DNA of 64,000 bases, from contig JBKECO010000001.1 of the NCBI GenBank assembly GCA_047974745.1, forward strand, positions 1 through 64,000, written 5' to 3'. How positions within the stretch are numbered: the stretch's first letter is position 1; every line of letters starts with the position of its first letter. This stretch comes from JBKECO01 sp047974745 (GTDB lineage Bacteria > Bacillota > Clostridia > Lachnospirales > Lachnospiraceae). Below the pieces are notes generated by a model. It saw only the letters and a program-made list of their open reading frames with translations, had not been told where the DNA came from and did no database searches. The position numbers were made by a program, and so were the translations under genes. Shown in pieces: positions 34,305 through 42,846 of this stretch.

Positions 34305-35893
34305 ATCGCCACCTCCTTATCCTGCCTATAAAATCTGGCTTTAGGACCATATTCCGATGGTACTTTTATGGTCAAAAGTGCTGTGTGATCGAAGGCGACT
34401 GCATTTCTGACTGAGATGACTTCTGCCTCACAGACTTCTTTTCCGCTTCGGTCACAGGCGCTGCCCTTTTCTCCCACTTTTGGAAGAGGGTAGAATTCAT
34501 ATGGCATCATGATAGAGGTATGATTTTCATCGAATTCCTCATTGATCAGAAAAATTGCCTGACCGGAGCAGGATGCCACACACATTCCACAACCGGTGCA
34601 GTCATTGTCATCATTCATGCTTGGCAACGAGACCATTTTCTCTCCGATCGTAATACAATTCTTAGGACAGGCATCCTGACATGGATTACAAGGAATATTC
34701 TGCGTACATTCCATAACTGGATGGACTCCGACACGTTTTTTCATTCCAGGAAATCGAAGGATCTCTGCTTCATCCACAAATCCGTTTCGTAACAGATTTT
34801 CAGATAGGGGGATTCCCTCTTGTGTTTCTGTCAGTATTTTTCCTCTGTTTTCAGGAGCGAACATGCCTTCTCGAAGTCCTAAAAGTGCAGATTCCAATTC
34901 TGTGATTCTGTGGGAAGCTTCTGTTTCTGCAAGAAATCCCAGATAGGCTGCTGCAGCTATTCCTGCTATTCTGCCTTCGATCATGGCAGAGCTTGCTTCT
35001 TCTATGCCTGACACATCCCCCGCTGCAAAGATTCCTGGGATGCTCGTCTCTCCTCTGCTGTCACAGATTGGAACGTATCCTCCCGGAGTATCCTCCATGT
35101 CACAACCAGCCATCTTTAACAGCTGAGACATAGGCGAGAGTCCTACCGCCAGACAGATCGTATCCACTTCAAAGTGCTTCTGCGTGCCGGGTATTATATT
35201 CCAGTTCGCATCCACTTGTCCGATGGTCACACTCTCCACATGATCCGATCCATCGGCACGTATGATTGTATGTCCTGTATAAAAGGGAACACCACATCTG
35301 GCTACTTTTGACGCATGTACGCCATATCCGCCAACTTTACCTGCACCGTCTACAATGGCAACCACTTCACACCCCGCCTGTATCAGCTGAAAGCTGACAA
35401 CAAGGCCAACATTTCCACTACCCAGCATCAGTATTTTCTTGCCCGGCTTTACAAAGTGAAGATTCATCATGGTCTGTGCTGCCCCAGCACCGATCACACC
35501 TGGAAGCGTCCATCCTTCAAAGGTTACCATGTTTTCCGAAGCACCTGTTGCGACAATGATGCTGTCTCCCTTATAGTGCACAATGGAATCTCCTTTTTGA
35601 ACCACCACTTCTTTATTCAGATAGATACCGATCACAACGGAGGAAAGCTCTACCCGCACCCCTGCTTCCATCGCTTCCTTTAGCAGCTCTACTCCGATTT
35701 GAATTCCCCGAATCTTTGCCTTGTGTTCTTTCGAACCAAAAAACTTATGTATCTGTTTAAATAGCTGACCGCCTGGCTTCGCATTTTCATCGAATACAAC
35801 CACATTTAGTCCCGCTCTGGCTGCCTCAATCGCTGCTGAAAGTCCGGCAGGTCCAGCTCCGACTATGATCACATGATATCTGTTCATATCCAT
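34301..35893 (-). CDS. FAD/NAD(P)-binding dehydrogenase subunit with two [4Fe-4S] motifs (HcnB/proline dehydrogenase alpha-like)
   Basis: 530 residues. N-terminal FAD motif VIIVGAGPAGLSAAIEAARA, a second dinucleotide-binding motif (ILMLGSGNVGLVVSFQLI, about 165-182), and the C-terminal FAD segment GIFAAGDVSGIEEAS. Near residues 415-475 come two ferredoxin-type cysteine sets (CNPCQDACPKNC and CTGCGMCVASC). Typical opine oxidase alpha subunits lack this ferredoxin module. It would pass electrons from the substrate-oxidising subunit to NAD(P) or another carrier. Its ATG overlaps the stop of the preceding gene (TAATG). Confidence 0.9.
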   Translation of the reverse strand: MDMNRYHVIIVGAGPAGLSAAIEAARAGLNVVVFDENAKPGGQLFKQIHKFFGSKEHKAKIRGIQIGVELLKEAMEAGVRVELSSVVIGIYLNKEVVVQKGDSIVHYKGDSIIVATGASENMVTFEGWTLPGVIGAGAAQTMMNLHFVKPGKKILMLGSGNVGLVVSFQLIQAGCEVVAIVDGAGKVGGYGVHASKVARCGVPFYTGHTIIRADGSDHVESVTIGQVDANWNIIPGTQKHFEVDTICLAVGLSPMSQLLKMAGCDMEDTPGGYVPICDSRGETSIPGIFAAGDVSGIEEASSAMIEGRIAGIAAAAYLGFLAETEASHRITELESALLGLREGMFAPENRGKILTETQEGIPLSENLLRNGFVDEAEILRFPGMKKRVGVHPVMECTQNIPCNPCQDACPKNCITIGEKMVSLPSMNDDNDCTGCGMCVASCSGQAIFLINEEFDENHTSIMMPYEFYPLPKVGEKGSACDRSGKEVCEAEVISVRNAVAFDHTALLTIKVPSEYGPKARFYRQDKEVAI

Positions 35894-36225
35894 TACTCCT
35901 TTTTTACAGATGCGCCGTACTGTGTTTCCACCTTCATACCTTCTTTAAGCTCTGTCACACAGGTTCTGACATTTGGCATATCATCTACGACCATGACGCA
36001 GTCTGTGCATCGTCCGATTGCACAAAAGATACCTCGCGGACTATCCTTTTTGGTGTGTCTGTGAACAAGAACACCGGCAGCACGTAATGCCGCTGCGATG
36101 GGTTCTCCCTCGTAGCCACACATGGTAGTACCATTATATAAAAATGTAACTTGTCTTTTCTCTTCCGGTCTTCCCAGCACAGGATGGTCCTGAATCCTCA
36201 TGTCATTTTGTTTCCGATCACTCAT
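35893..36225 (-). CDS. plant-type [2Fe-2S] small subunit of the dehydrogenase complex (HcnA-like)
   Basis: 110 residues from the ATG at 36225 (MSDRKQNDMRIQDHPVLG), with AAGGAG six bases upstream; an in-frame ATG at 36261 would overlap the previous gene. Cysteines in MCGYEGEPIAAAL and GIFCAIGRCTDCVMVVDD form a [2Fe-2S] ferredoxin-like site, as in HcnA and in the small subunits of sarcosine and opine oxidases. It is the first of four contiguous subunit genes. Confidence 0.88.
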   Translation of the reverse strand: MSDRKQNDMRIQDHPVLGRPEEKRQVTFLYNGTTMCGYEGEPIAAALRAAGVLVHRHTKKDSPRGIFCAIGRCTDCVMVVDDMPNVRTCVTELKEGMKVETQYGASVKKE

Positions 36226-36236
36226 ATAAGACTCCT

Positions 36237-37373
36237 TTATGCCAGGTAGGGTGTGTCCCAAAGCTTCAGCTTCTGACCAATTCCTTTTTCGATCGCATTA
36301 CGGTAGACGATTGTTCCCCAGGCTACATCTTCGATCGGCATTCCACCTACGGAATAAATCACGATCTCATCCTCTTTTCTATGTAGTGGAATCTTGCCCA
36401 TGATGACATCACCAAGATCATCAATGTCTTCCCTCTTCATTTTTCCCTCATGGATCAGATCCATGCATCGGACTGCTGGAATTGGAATGATTTCATAAGA
36501 TGGGTAGGGCATTTCTTCTGCCCAGGCTTCATAGAGTTCAATATTATCAGTTACATTTCTTGCCCGATTCAATATGAAATCATCATCAAATCTGGCTGCT
36601 GCAGGACAACATACGACTGCTCCAGGTTTGATCCATTCTTCCTTGATATAGGGATACTCATTAATATCACCTGTAGGACTAGAAGTCGCAACACTGATGA
36701 TATCCGCATCCCGAAATGCCTCTTCGATGGAATCCACTGTGATGAACTCTTTTACTGTCGGATATTTCTCTTTTACATAATCAAGAAATCCATCGATGGA
36801 TTTCTTGCTTCGGCCCTTGATCTTTACTGTTTCAATTCCCGGACGAACTGCCATGAATGCATCAAATGCAGTTTTACTCATGACACCAGGTCCTATGATC
36901 CCCACAATTTTTGCATCCTCTTTCGCAAAGTATTTCACCCCGACTCCAGGGACTGCTCCGGTCCGAAATGCGCTTAGTATATTTGCAGACATATATGCGA
37001 TCGGTGCTCCTGTATCCTTATCATTTAATGTCAGCATCAGGATGGATCTCGGAAGACCTTTTTCTTTATTTTCTACATTGGATCCATACCATTTCATTCC
37101 TGCCATGTCAAATTTTCCGCCAAGATATGCAGGCATTGCCATGAATCTCCTATCGGGTCCATCTTTTGGCATATTTTCAAACTCCGGCTTCTCCGGGAAG
37201 GTCATCATAACGCCATGTGAATTTCCGTTCGGACCGCCCATTCTGTAATCACCGATCTTCAACAATCGAAACATATCATCCATCGCCTCTACACAGCCTG
37301 CCATATCCGTAACACCTGCTTCTATCATTTCCTTCTCACCTAAATAGATAAAATCAACACCTGGATATCCCAT
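36237..37373 (-). CDS. ornithine cyclodeaminase / mu-crystallin family protein
   Basis: 378 residues; GGGAGGA precedes the ATG at 37373. NAD-binding Rossmann region VGIIGPGVMSKTAFDAFMAV (about 150-180), GLPRSILMLTLNDKDTGAP, and SANILSAFRTGAVPGVGVKY match the OCD/mu-crystallin fold. Relatives deaminate ornithine to proline or reduce cyclic ketimines and N-alkyl amino acids. It lies directly upstream of an opine-oxidase-like complex, as ocd genes do in opine catabolism. That suggests processing of an imine, keto acid or diamino acid product; the real substrate is unknown. It is about 40 residues longer than typical OCD proteins. Confidence 0.87.
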   Translation of the reverse strand: MGYPGVDFIYLGEKEMIEAGVTDMAGCVEAMDDMFRLLKIGDYRMGGPNGNSHGVMMTFPEKPEFENMPKDGPDRRFMAMPAYLGGKFDMAGMKWYGSNVENKEKGLPRSILMLTLNDKDTGAPIAYMSANILSAFRTGAVPGVGVKYFAKEDAKIVGIIGPGVMSKTAFDAFMAVRPGIETVKIKGRSKKSIDGFLDYVKEKYPTVKEFITVDSIEEAFRDADIISVATSSPTGDINEYPYIKEEWIKPGAVVCCPAAARFDDDFILNRARNVTDNIELYEAWAEEMPYPSYEIIPIPAVRCMDLIHEGKMKREDIDDLGDVIMGKIPLHRKEDEIVIYSVGGMPIEDVAWGTIVYRNAIEKGIGQKLKLWDTPYLA

Positions 37374-37407
37374 TTTACGTCCTCCCTATTTTTGTTATGT
37401 GTAAAAA

Positions 37408-37437
37408 AAGAGATCCGGGAATATTCCTGGACCTCTT
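37408..37437 (-). terminator. intrinsic terminator between the AraC gene and the dehydrogenase operon
   Basis: On the minus strand AAGAGGTCC pairs with GGATCTCTT (9 pairs including one G-U) around a GGAATATTCC apex, followed by a run of seven T. The wobble pair exists only on the minus strand. A weaker AT-rich hairpin lies just upstream (37463-37485, ACAATTTT/AAAATTGT). No good promoter lies in the 35 bases between this terminator and the next start codon. Confidence 0.85.
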
Positions 37438-37496
37438 CGTCTTTTGATATGGGAATCTTAAGACAATTTTTTCAAATAAAATTGTATAAATCGGAA

Positions 37497-38345
37497 CTAA
37501 TGCAGAACTTCCTGTTTTACGATTTTCAATCTTTCTTTATAACTTTTATCCATCAACTGCTTCTTGTAGGTCTTTGGTGTATCATTCGTAAATCTTCGAA
37601 ATTCACGGATAAAATGGGATTGATCATAATAACCGGATGAAAGGGCTGCTTCGGTCAGATTCTCTTCTTCGGACCAGGTCGTCATCTTATCGATCGCACT
37701 TTGGAAGCGAAGAATCCGAAGCAGCTCCTTGGGCGCTAGTCCGAATTCCTCATGAATGATTCGATTTAAATACCGTGCAGAATAACAAGTCTTTTGCTGA
37801 AGATCATTTAACTGGATATCCCCGCCGCACAGGTTGATTTCGTTACGAAGGTACTGCTTTAGTTCCAATGGATCTTTCAGATGACAGCCACTATTCTTTA
37901 GATAATACTGCAGGAACAGACCAACTCGTTCCTCAAAGGTCGATGCACATCTAATCTGCTCTAAGAGTTCCTCCTGCCTGGAAAATCGAAGCATATCTGT
38001 AAAGCTTTCCTGCTTTTCGATCAGCTCCTCAACCTTTGCAATAGACTCCACAGGATTGTAGCCCGGCAGAAATCGTACTCCAAAATACGTACTTCTCTGC
38101 TCTGTCAAAACATCAGACATCTGCAGAAGTGATCCTGCAATCAGACCCTTTGTCATTTTTTTATCCATGCAAAAAAGAATGTCAACACAGGCATCCGGAA
38201 TTGCAACCATCAGATCTGATGCTGCTTCAAACTGATAAAAGTGCGAAATTCCATAATTCATCATGACATACTTCTGATAGGAATCGGTAATCAATACGAA
38301 TCCTGGTTGTTTTGGTCGGATCCGTTTGTTATTATCCATCTGCAT
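37497..38345 (-). CDS. AraC-family transcriptional regulator
   Basis: 282 residues. The C-terminal double helix-turn-helix is clear (LNDLQQKTCYSARYLNRIIH, then SSGYYDQSHFIREFRRFT, about 180-265). The N-terminal domain is of the kind found in AraC proteins that sense small ligands. ATG codons at 38345 and 38339 both fit; each overlaps the end of the MATE gene, so the two are probably co-transcribed. It sits between the pyrimidine/hydantoin island and the flavin dehydrogenase operon and could control either. Confidence 0.9.
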   Translation of the reverse strand: MQMDNNKRIRPKQPGFVLITDSYQKYVMMNYGISHFYQFEAASDLMVAIPDACVDILFCMDKKMTKGLIAGSLLQMSDVLTEQRSTYFGVRFLPGYNPVESIAKVEELIEKQESFTDMLRFSRQEELLEQIRCASTFEERVGLFLQYYLKNSGCHLKDPLELKQYLRNEINLCGGDIQLNDLQQKTCYSARYLNRIIHEEFGLAPKELLRILRFQSAIDKMTTWSEEENLTEAALSSGYYDQSHFIREFRRFTNDTPKTYKKQLMDKSYKERLKIVKQEVLH

Positions 38346-39711
38346 CTCTGATTTCCACTTCTTTCTTTTTCAAATCCTTTAAGAACCAAATCAAGATCGG
38401 GAGCGAGCACAAAAAGGATAGCAGATCTGCCAGTGGCTGGGCGATCTGAATTCCTCGTATTCCGAACAGTGCCGGGAAAATCATTATCATGGGAACGAAA
38501 AAAAGTCCGCTGCGCAAGGTAGACAACATGGAAGCTTGTTTGTTCCAACCAACACTTTGCAGCATCATATTCGTGCAAAGAAGAGTTGGATAGAGGAATA
38601 GCATAATGAGCTGCAGGCGAAGGGCAAGTGTCCCGATTTCAAGTACTTTTGGGTCATCTCTAAAAAAGCTGATCCATTGAGGGGCAAATAACAATCCTGC
38701 TACTGCGGTTGCTCCAAGTAAGACCTCGCCGATTCCGACTGTAAAGTAAAAAGCCTGTCGCACACGTCCATATTTCCTGGCACCATAATTATAGCCACTC
38801 ACCGGCTGAAAGCCTTGTGCGATTCCAAGTCCCACTGCAAATACAAAAAATGATATGCGATTGACGATTGCCATTGCCGCTACTGCCGCATCTCCGTACA
38901 CTGCCGCCTGACCATTCAAGAGCATGGTAGAAATACTGCCAAGGCTCTGACGCAGCAGACTGGGCAGACCGGTAATACAGATTTCTTTTGCAGCATGAAA
39001 CGGCGCCCTAAAGTGTTTCCAGGATAGTATGCTCTGAGTCCGTTTACTCAGGAACATATACCAAAGGATAAAGAAACTGATTGTCTGGGAAACCGCTGTA
39101 GACAGTCCTGCTCCGCTCATACCCATACCAGCATGAACGATTAAAAAATAGTCACCAAATATATTCAGGACGGCTCCGATGGTCAAACCGATCATTGCAA
39201 AAGATGCTTTACCCTCAAATCGAAGCAGATTATTCAGCACAAAACTTCCCATCATCAGTGGGGATGATAAAAGTATAAAAATCCCATATTCTCTGGCAAA
39301 AGGATAAATCGTATCTGTGGATCCAAGAAGATACATCAATGGATGAATAAAAAGGAGTCCCAGTATCGTAATACACAATCCGGTAATCAGAGATATCACA
39401 AAGCTGACTGTAGCAAATCGAGATGCTTCTTCCACTTCTTCTGCTCCAAGCATTCTAGAAACAATACTTCCTGCTCCCTGTCCAAACATAAATCCAAATG
39501 CCTGTATAATCGCCATGAGACCAAAAACAATACCGATCGCTCCACTCGCACTGGTTCCAAGCTGACTTACAAAAAAGGTATCTGCAATGTTATAGATGCT
39601 TGTCACAAGCATACTGATCGTTGTCGGTATGCCCAGTTTAATGACCAGCTTTGGTATAGGCATCTTTGTCATCATTTCAAATTGCTGCGTATTACTCCGA
39701 TTATTTTTCAT
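38332..39711 (-). CDS. MATE-family efflux transporter
   Basis: 459 residues, about 12 membrane helices in two related halves. MPIPKLVIKLGIPTTISMLV at the start and FGFMFGQGAGSIVSRMLGAEE match the DinF/NorM-like MATE group of Clostridia. Exports organic cations or metabolites using an ion gradient. It follows the iron alcohol dehydrogenase gene by 65 bases and overlaps the AraC gene downstream. A product-export or detoxification role in the island is conjecture. Confidence 0.92.
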   Translation of the reverse strand: MKNNRSNTQQFEMMTKMPIPKLVIKLGIPTTISMLVTSIYNIADTFFVSQLGTSASGAIGIVFGLMAIIQAFGFMFGQGAGSIVSRMLGAEEVEEASRFATVSFVISLITGLCITILGLLFIHPLMYLLGSTDTIYPFAREYGIFILLSSPLMMGSFVLNNLLRFEGKASFAMIGLTIGAVLNIFGDYFLIVHAGMGMSGAGLSTAVSQTISFFILWYMFLSKRTQSILSWKHFRAPFHAAKEICITGLPSLLRQSLGSISTMLLNGQAAVYGDAAVAAMAIVNRISFFVFAVGLGIAQGFQPVSGYNYGARKYGRVRQAFYFTVGIGEVLLGATAVAGLLFAPQWISFFRDDPKVLEIGTLALRLQLIMLFLYPTLLCTNMMLQSVGWNKQASMLSTLRSGLFFVPMIMIFPALFGIRGIQIAQPLADLLSFLCSLPILIWFLKDLKKKEVEIRDADG

Positions 39712-39776
39712 GTTTATCTTCTTTCTGCTTCCTGCTCCCTTTATTCTAGCACTAAAACAGAAAAAATCATACCCGT

Positions 39777-40931
39777 TTACTGTTCATACAAAGAACGATA
39801 TATTCTTTCACAATCATTGGCATCTACTTGTTTCCTGGTATTTCCAGGGCTGCCACTGGCAATGGCATCCTTTGCCATTTTCTCGATATACTGGGTAAAC
39901 TCTTCCTTACTGATTCCATATTCCAAAAGTGTTGGTACCTCACAAATTCTGCAGATCGTCTCAAGTGACTGCAGAAATTTTACAGCTGCCACCTCAACAG
40001 GATCTGTCCGATCTGCTGCGTTTGTCTCATAGGCAAGTTCTGCGAATCTGTCATATGCTCCATCCGCCACATAAGTCAGGCATTTTGTCAGCAGCATGGC
40101 ATTACTTAATCCATGAGGCACATGAAACAGCGCTCCGATCGGGCGGCTCATTCCATGTACAATCGTGACACTGGAGTTGTTGATACAGATGCCTGCCTCA
40201 AGTGCAGCGACAGACATTTCTTCTCTGGCTTTTTTATCACTGCCATCCAGATATACTTTCGGCAGATACTTCATAATTCTCTTGATTGCACTGACTGCAA
40301 GAGCATCCGTTAAAGGCACTGCCTTTACAGATGTATAGGCTTCCACTGCATGTGTCAGGGCATCCAGTCCTGTAGATGCAGTTATAGATGGAGAGGAGGA
40401 TTCGGTAAACTCCGGATCACAGACTGCAATCCTTGGAAGCAGGCAGTCTCCCTTCAAAAGCATTTTGATATCCTTTTTCAAATCCGTTATTATCGTGAAT
40501 TTTGTTGCTTCAGAACCCGTTCCCGCTGTAGTTGGTATCGCTATGAGCGGAGGGATTTCTTTCTCGATCATAATTCCTGCAAAGTCGGCGATACTACCTG
40601 TATGATCTAGAATGGCAGCGATCGCCTTCGCTGCATCCAGTGGACTACCACCTCCGATTCCAATAAAAAAATCACACTGTTCCCGCAGATAAATCTGCTT
40701 TCCGGCTTCGACCATTTCATCTGTAGGCTCGCCAGTAATTTCACTAAATACAGAATATTTGATCTGATATTCCTGCAGAACAGATTTCAGTGTTTCCATC
40801 ATCAAAGAATGTCCCACATGGGGGCCGGTGACGATCAAGGCTTTTTGGCCGCATGCAGCAATCGCAGCTCCTGCTTCCCAGATTGCATTTTTTCCGGTAA
40901 AAATAGTTTCCGGCCTTTTAAATACAGACAT
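39777..40931 (-). CDS. iron-containing alcohol dehydrogenase
   Basis: 384 residues from the ATG at 40931 (MSVFKRPETIFTGKNAIWEA), the normal family size. NAD(P)-binding GIGGGSPLDAAKAIA, TAGTGSEAT, and metal ligands in GLDALTHAVEAY, VHGMSRPIGA and HVPHGLSNA are present. Reduces an aldehyde or oxidises an alcohol. In the proposed pathway the aminotransferase turns beta-alanine into malonic semialdehyde, and an enzyme like this could reduce that to 3-hydroxypropionate. Assignment to that substrate is inferred from context only. Confidence 0.92.
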   Translation of the reverse strand: MSVFKRPETIFTGKNAIWEAGAAIAACGQKALIVTGPHVGHSLMMETLKSVLQEYQIKYSVFSEITGEPTDEMVEAGKQIYLREQCDFFIGIGGGSPLDAAKAIAAILDHTGSIADFAGIMIEKEIPPLIAIPTTAGTGSEATKFTIITDLKKDIKMLLKGDCLLPRIAVCDPEFTESSSPSITASTGLDALTHAVEAYTSVKAVPLTDALAVSAIKRIMKYLPKVYLDGSDKKAREEMSVAALEAGICINNSSVTIVHGMSRPIGALFHVPHGLSNAMLLTKCLTYVADGAYDRFAELAYETNAADRTDPVEVAAVKFLQSLETICRICEVPTLLEYGISKEEFTQYIEKMAKDAIASGSPGNTRKQVDANDCERIYRSLYEQ

Positions 40932-40992
40932 ATATTTATTTTTCCTTCGTTTTATGTTATTCGCTATGGCCATGTTTAGCCATTCTTGTTCA

Positions 40993-42168
40993 CTATAGTA
41001 TTTCACGGATCTGAAAAGCCAGCATGATCTGAAACTTATCATTCCAGCTGTACAATTCATTACCTAAAATTTTTCGTATTTTCCCAAGCTGATAATTCAC
41101 GGTATTTCTGTGAACACCACTATCATCTGCTACTTTCTGCACACTTCCATCGAACTCAACATATTTACTGAGCAGCTTCACATATTCCGTATCATTCTTT
41201 CTGTCGAAGTTCACCAATTTCCCAAGTACGGAATGATAATAGCTTTCCATCGTCTCTCGTTCCGGTATGGACAACAGCAGTTTTTCCACACCGAAATCTT
41301 CATAGTAGAGCGGAGTTCTCTGTTTGGATTTTGCAAGTTTTTGAACCAGTACGACTTTATTGTAATTTTGTGGTATCTTCTGAATTCCACGAGCATTTTC
41401 TGACACTCCAATATAAAAAGAGGAGAAATATCCACTTGTGTCACCGAATGACTGAAGTCGATCCACAATATTTGTGATCTCGTCACTTGTATAATCCTTG
41501 AGAATGATAACGATATGCGTAAAAGGTTCCTTTTCCAAAGAATAACTGTATTTGCACTTTTCGTCAGACAGCTGTAGAATCTTAGTAAAAAAAAGTGCAA
41601 TTCGAAGTGTGTTTTCCCTTACATTTTTTTCATCTAAGTAGGAAAAGAAAACTCCCAGCAGACAGTAAGTATCACGTTCCCCAAATTGTCTTTTTTCAAG
41701 GTATTCGATCTGGGGTTCCATCACATAGGGATATGCAATCATGTTCCGAAAAGCCTGTGCTATTTCAAGTTCTTCCTGCTCCGCCTGGATGATCTGGTTG
41801 CAAAAATCTCTTGTAATGTCCACCAGCTTCGTCTTCCAAGGAACCTCAAGTAGTGGAAACCCACTGCTCTCACAATACTCGATCACATCTCTTGGGACTT
41901 TTTCAATATAGGGTCCGTAATTGATCACAATTCCGCTGACATCCTGTTTCTGCAGCCTTCGGATAAACGAAAACAGCCATTTCGTCTCTTTATGCGCGAT
42001 ACCGGTGGTAAAGATCAGCTCGCCTCCATGTAAAAAAGAACTTGCCTCTTCGTCTTCTATCGTATGTACCCATTGCACGATATTTTTCATACTTCGCTCT
42101 CCGGCCAGTACCCGCATTCCATATAGATAGTTGGATTGTTCGCATAACTGCTGAAGTGTGATCGGCAT
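40993..42168 (-). CDS. PucR-family transcriptional regulator
   Basis: 391 residues from the ATG at 42168 (MPITLQQLCEQSNYLYGMRV); an in-frame GTG nine bases upstream is possible but less well placed against AGCAGGTG. The N-terminal PucR domain (about 8-125) contains TIEDEEASSFLHGGELIFTT. A GAF-like middle follows, and a C-terminal PucR helix-turn-helix (VQKVADDSGVHRNTVNYQLG). Founding member PucR controls purine catabolism in Bacillus, and relatives often control nitrogen-compound catabolism, fitting the surrounding amidohydrolases. Confidence 0.92.
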   Translation of the reverse strand: MPITLQQLCEQSNYLYGMRVLAGERSMKNIVQWVHTIEDEEASSFLHGGELIFTTGIAHKETKWLFSFIRRLQKQDVSGIVINYGPYIEKVPRDVIEYCESSGFPLLEVPWKTKLVDITRDFCNQIIQAEQEELEIAQAFRNMIAYPYVMEPQIEYLEKRQFGERDTYCLLGVFFSYLDEKNVRENTLRIALFFTKILQLSDEKCKYSYSLEKEPFTHIVIILKDYTSDEITNIVDRLQSFGDTSGYFSSFYIGVSENARGIQKIPQNYNKVVLVQKLAKSKQRTPLYYEDFGVEKLLLSIPERETMESYYHSVLGKLVNFDRKNDTEYVKLLSKYVEFDGSVQKVADDSGVHRNTVNYQLGKIRKILGNELYSWNDKFQIMLAFQIREIL

Positions 42169-42186
42169 TTGATACACCTGCTTTCT

Positions 42187-42810
42187 TTAAGAAAATTTTG
42201 TTTCTATGTAGTCCTTGATGACTTTAACGCATTTATCTTTTCCAACTCGATAGCTATTGAGTGTCATATCATAATTGATCGGATCTCTCCAATCTCTTCC
42301 TCCTGTATAGTACTTATAGTAGCTGGAGCGATATTTGTCTGTTTTCTTGATCAGATGATTGGCTCTTGCTTCCGATACATACATTTTATTCATAATGGAT
42401 TCTACACAGGCTGCCCTGGGTGCTTCTATGTAAACGCTGATCACATTAGTCTGATGCCGTAGTATATAGTCTGCACATTTTCCAATGACAATACAGGTCT
42501 CTGATTTTGCAAGCTCGCTGATGATCTGAGCCTGAATGTTATACAGATTCATGTCCGAAACGAACTCTTTCTCATGTGGCTCGATCAACTCGCTTTGTGG
42601 TACCTTTGAAAGAAGGCTCGTCAAATGTCTTCCTCTCAATTTTTCATCGACCTCAACAAAGAGGCTTTCATCAATTCCGCTTTGTTCTGAAGCCATGGCC
42701 AAAAGCTCCCTGTCATACCATGGGATCCCAAGCTCCTTCGATAGTTTTGTTGCGATTTCACAACCACCACTGCCAAAGCCTCTGGCGATTGTAACGATAA
42801 AATTATCCAT
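42187..42810 (-). CDS. cytidylate-kinase-like family protein
   Basis: 207 residues with AAGGAAG before the ATG at 42810. The N-terminal P-loop-like IVTIARGFGSGGCEIATKLS and GIPWYDRELLAMASEQSGID match the cytidylate-kinase-like (AAA_26-type) family common in Clostridia; a true CMP kinase has a more canonical GPxGSGK loop and is encoded elsewhere with rpsA or der. The lid region carries charged residues (KKTDKYRSSYYKYYTGGRDW). Function in this family is largely undefined. Its place inside a pyrimidine/hydantoin catabolic operon suggests a nucleotide or regulatory role. Confidence 0.82.
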   Translation of the reverse strand: MDNFIVTIARGFGSGGCEIATKLSKELGIPWYDRELLAMASEQSGIDESLFVEVDEKLRGRHLTSLLSKVPQSELIEPHEKEFVSDMNLYNIQAQIISELAKSETCIVIGKCADYILRHQTNVISVYIEAPRAACVESIMNKMYVSEARANHLIKKTDKYRSSYYKYYTGGRDWRDPINYDMTLNSYRVGKDKCVKVIKDYIETKFS

Positions 42811-42846
42811 CTTATCTTCCTTTTCTCTGCAGGTCTGGCTGCAGTC

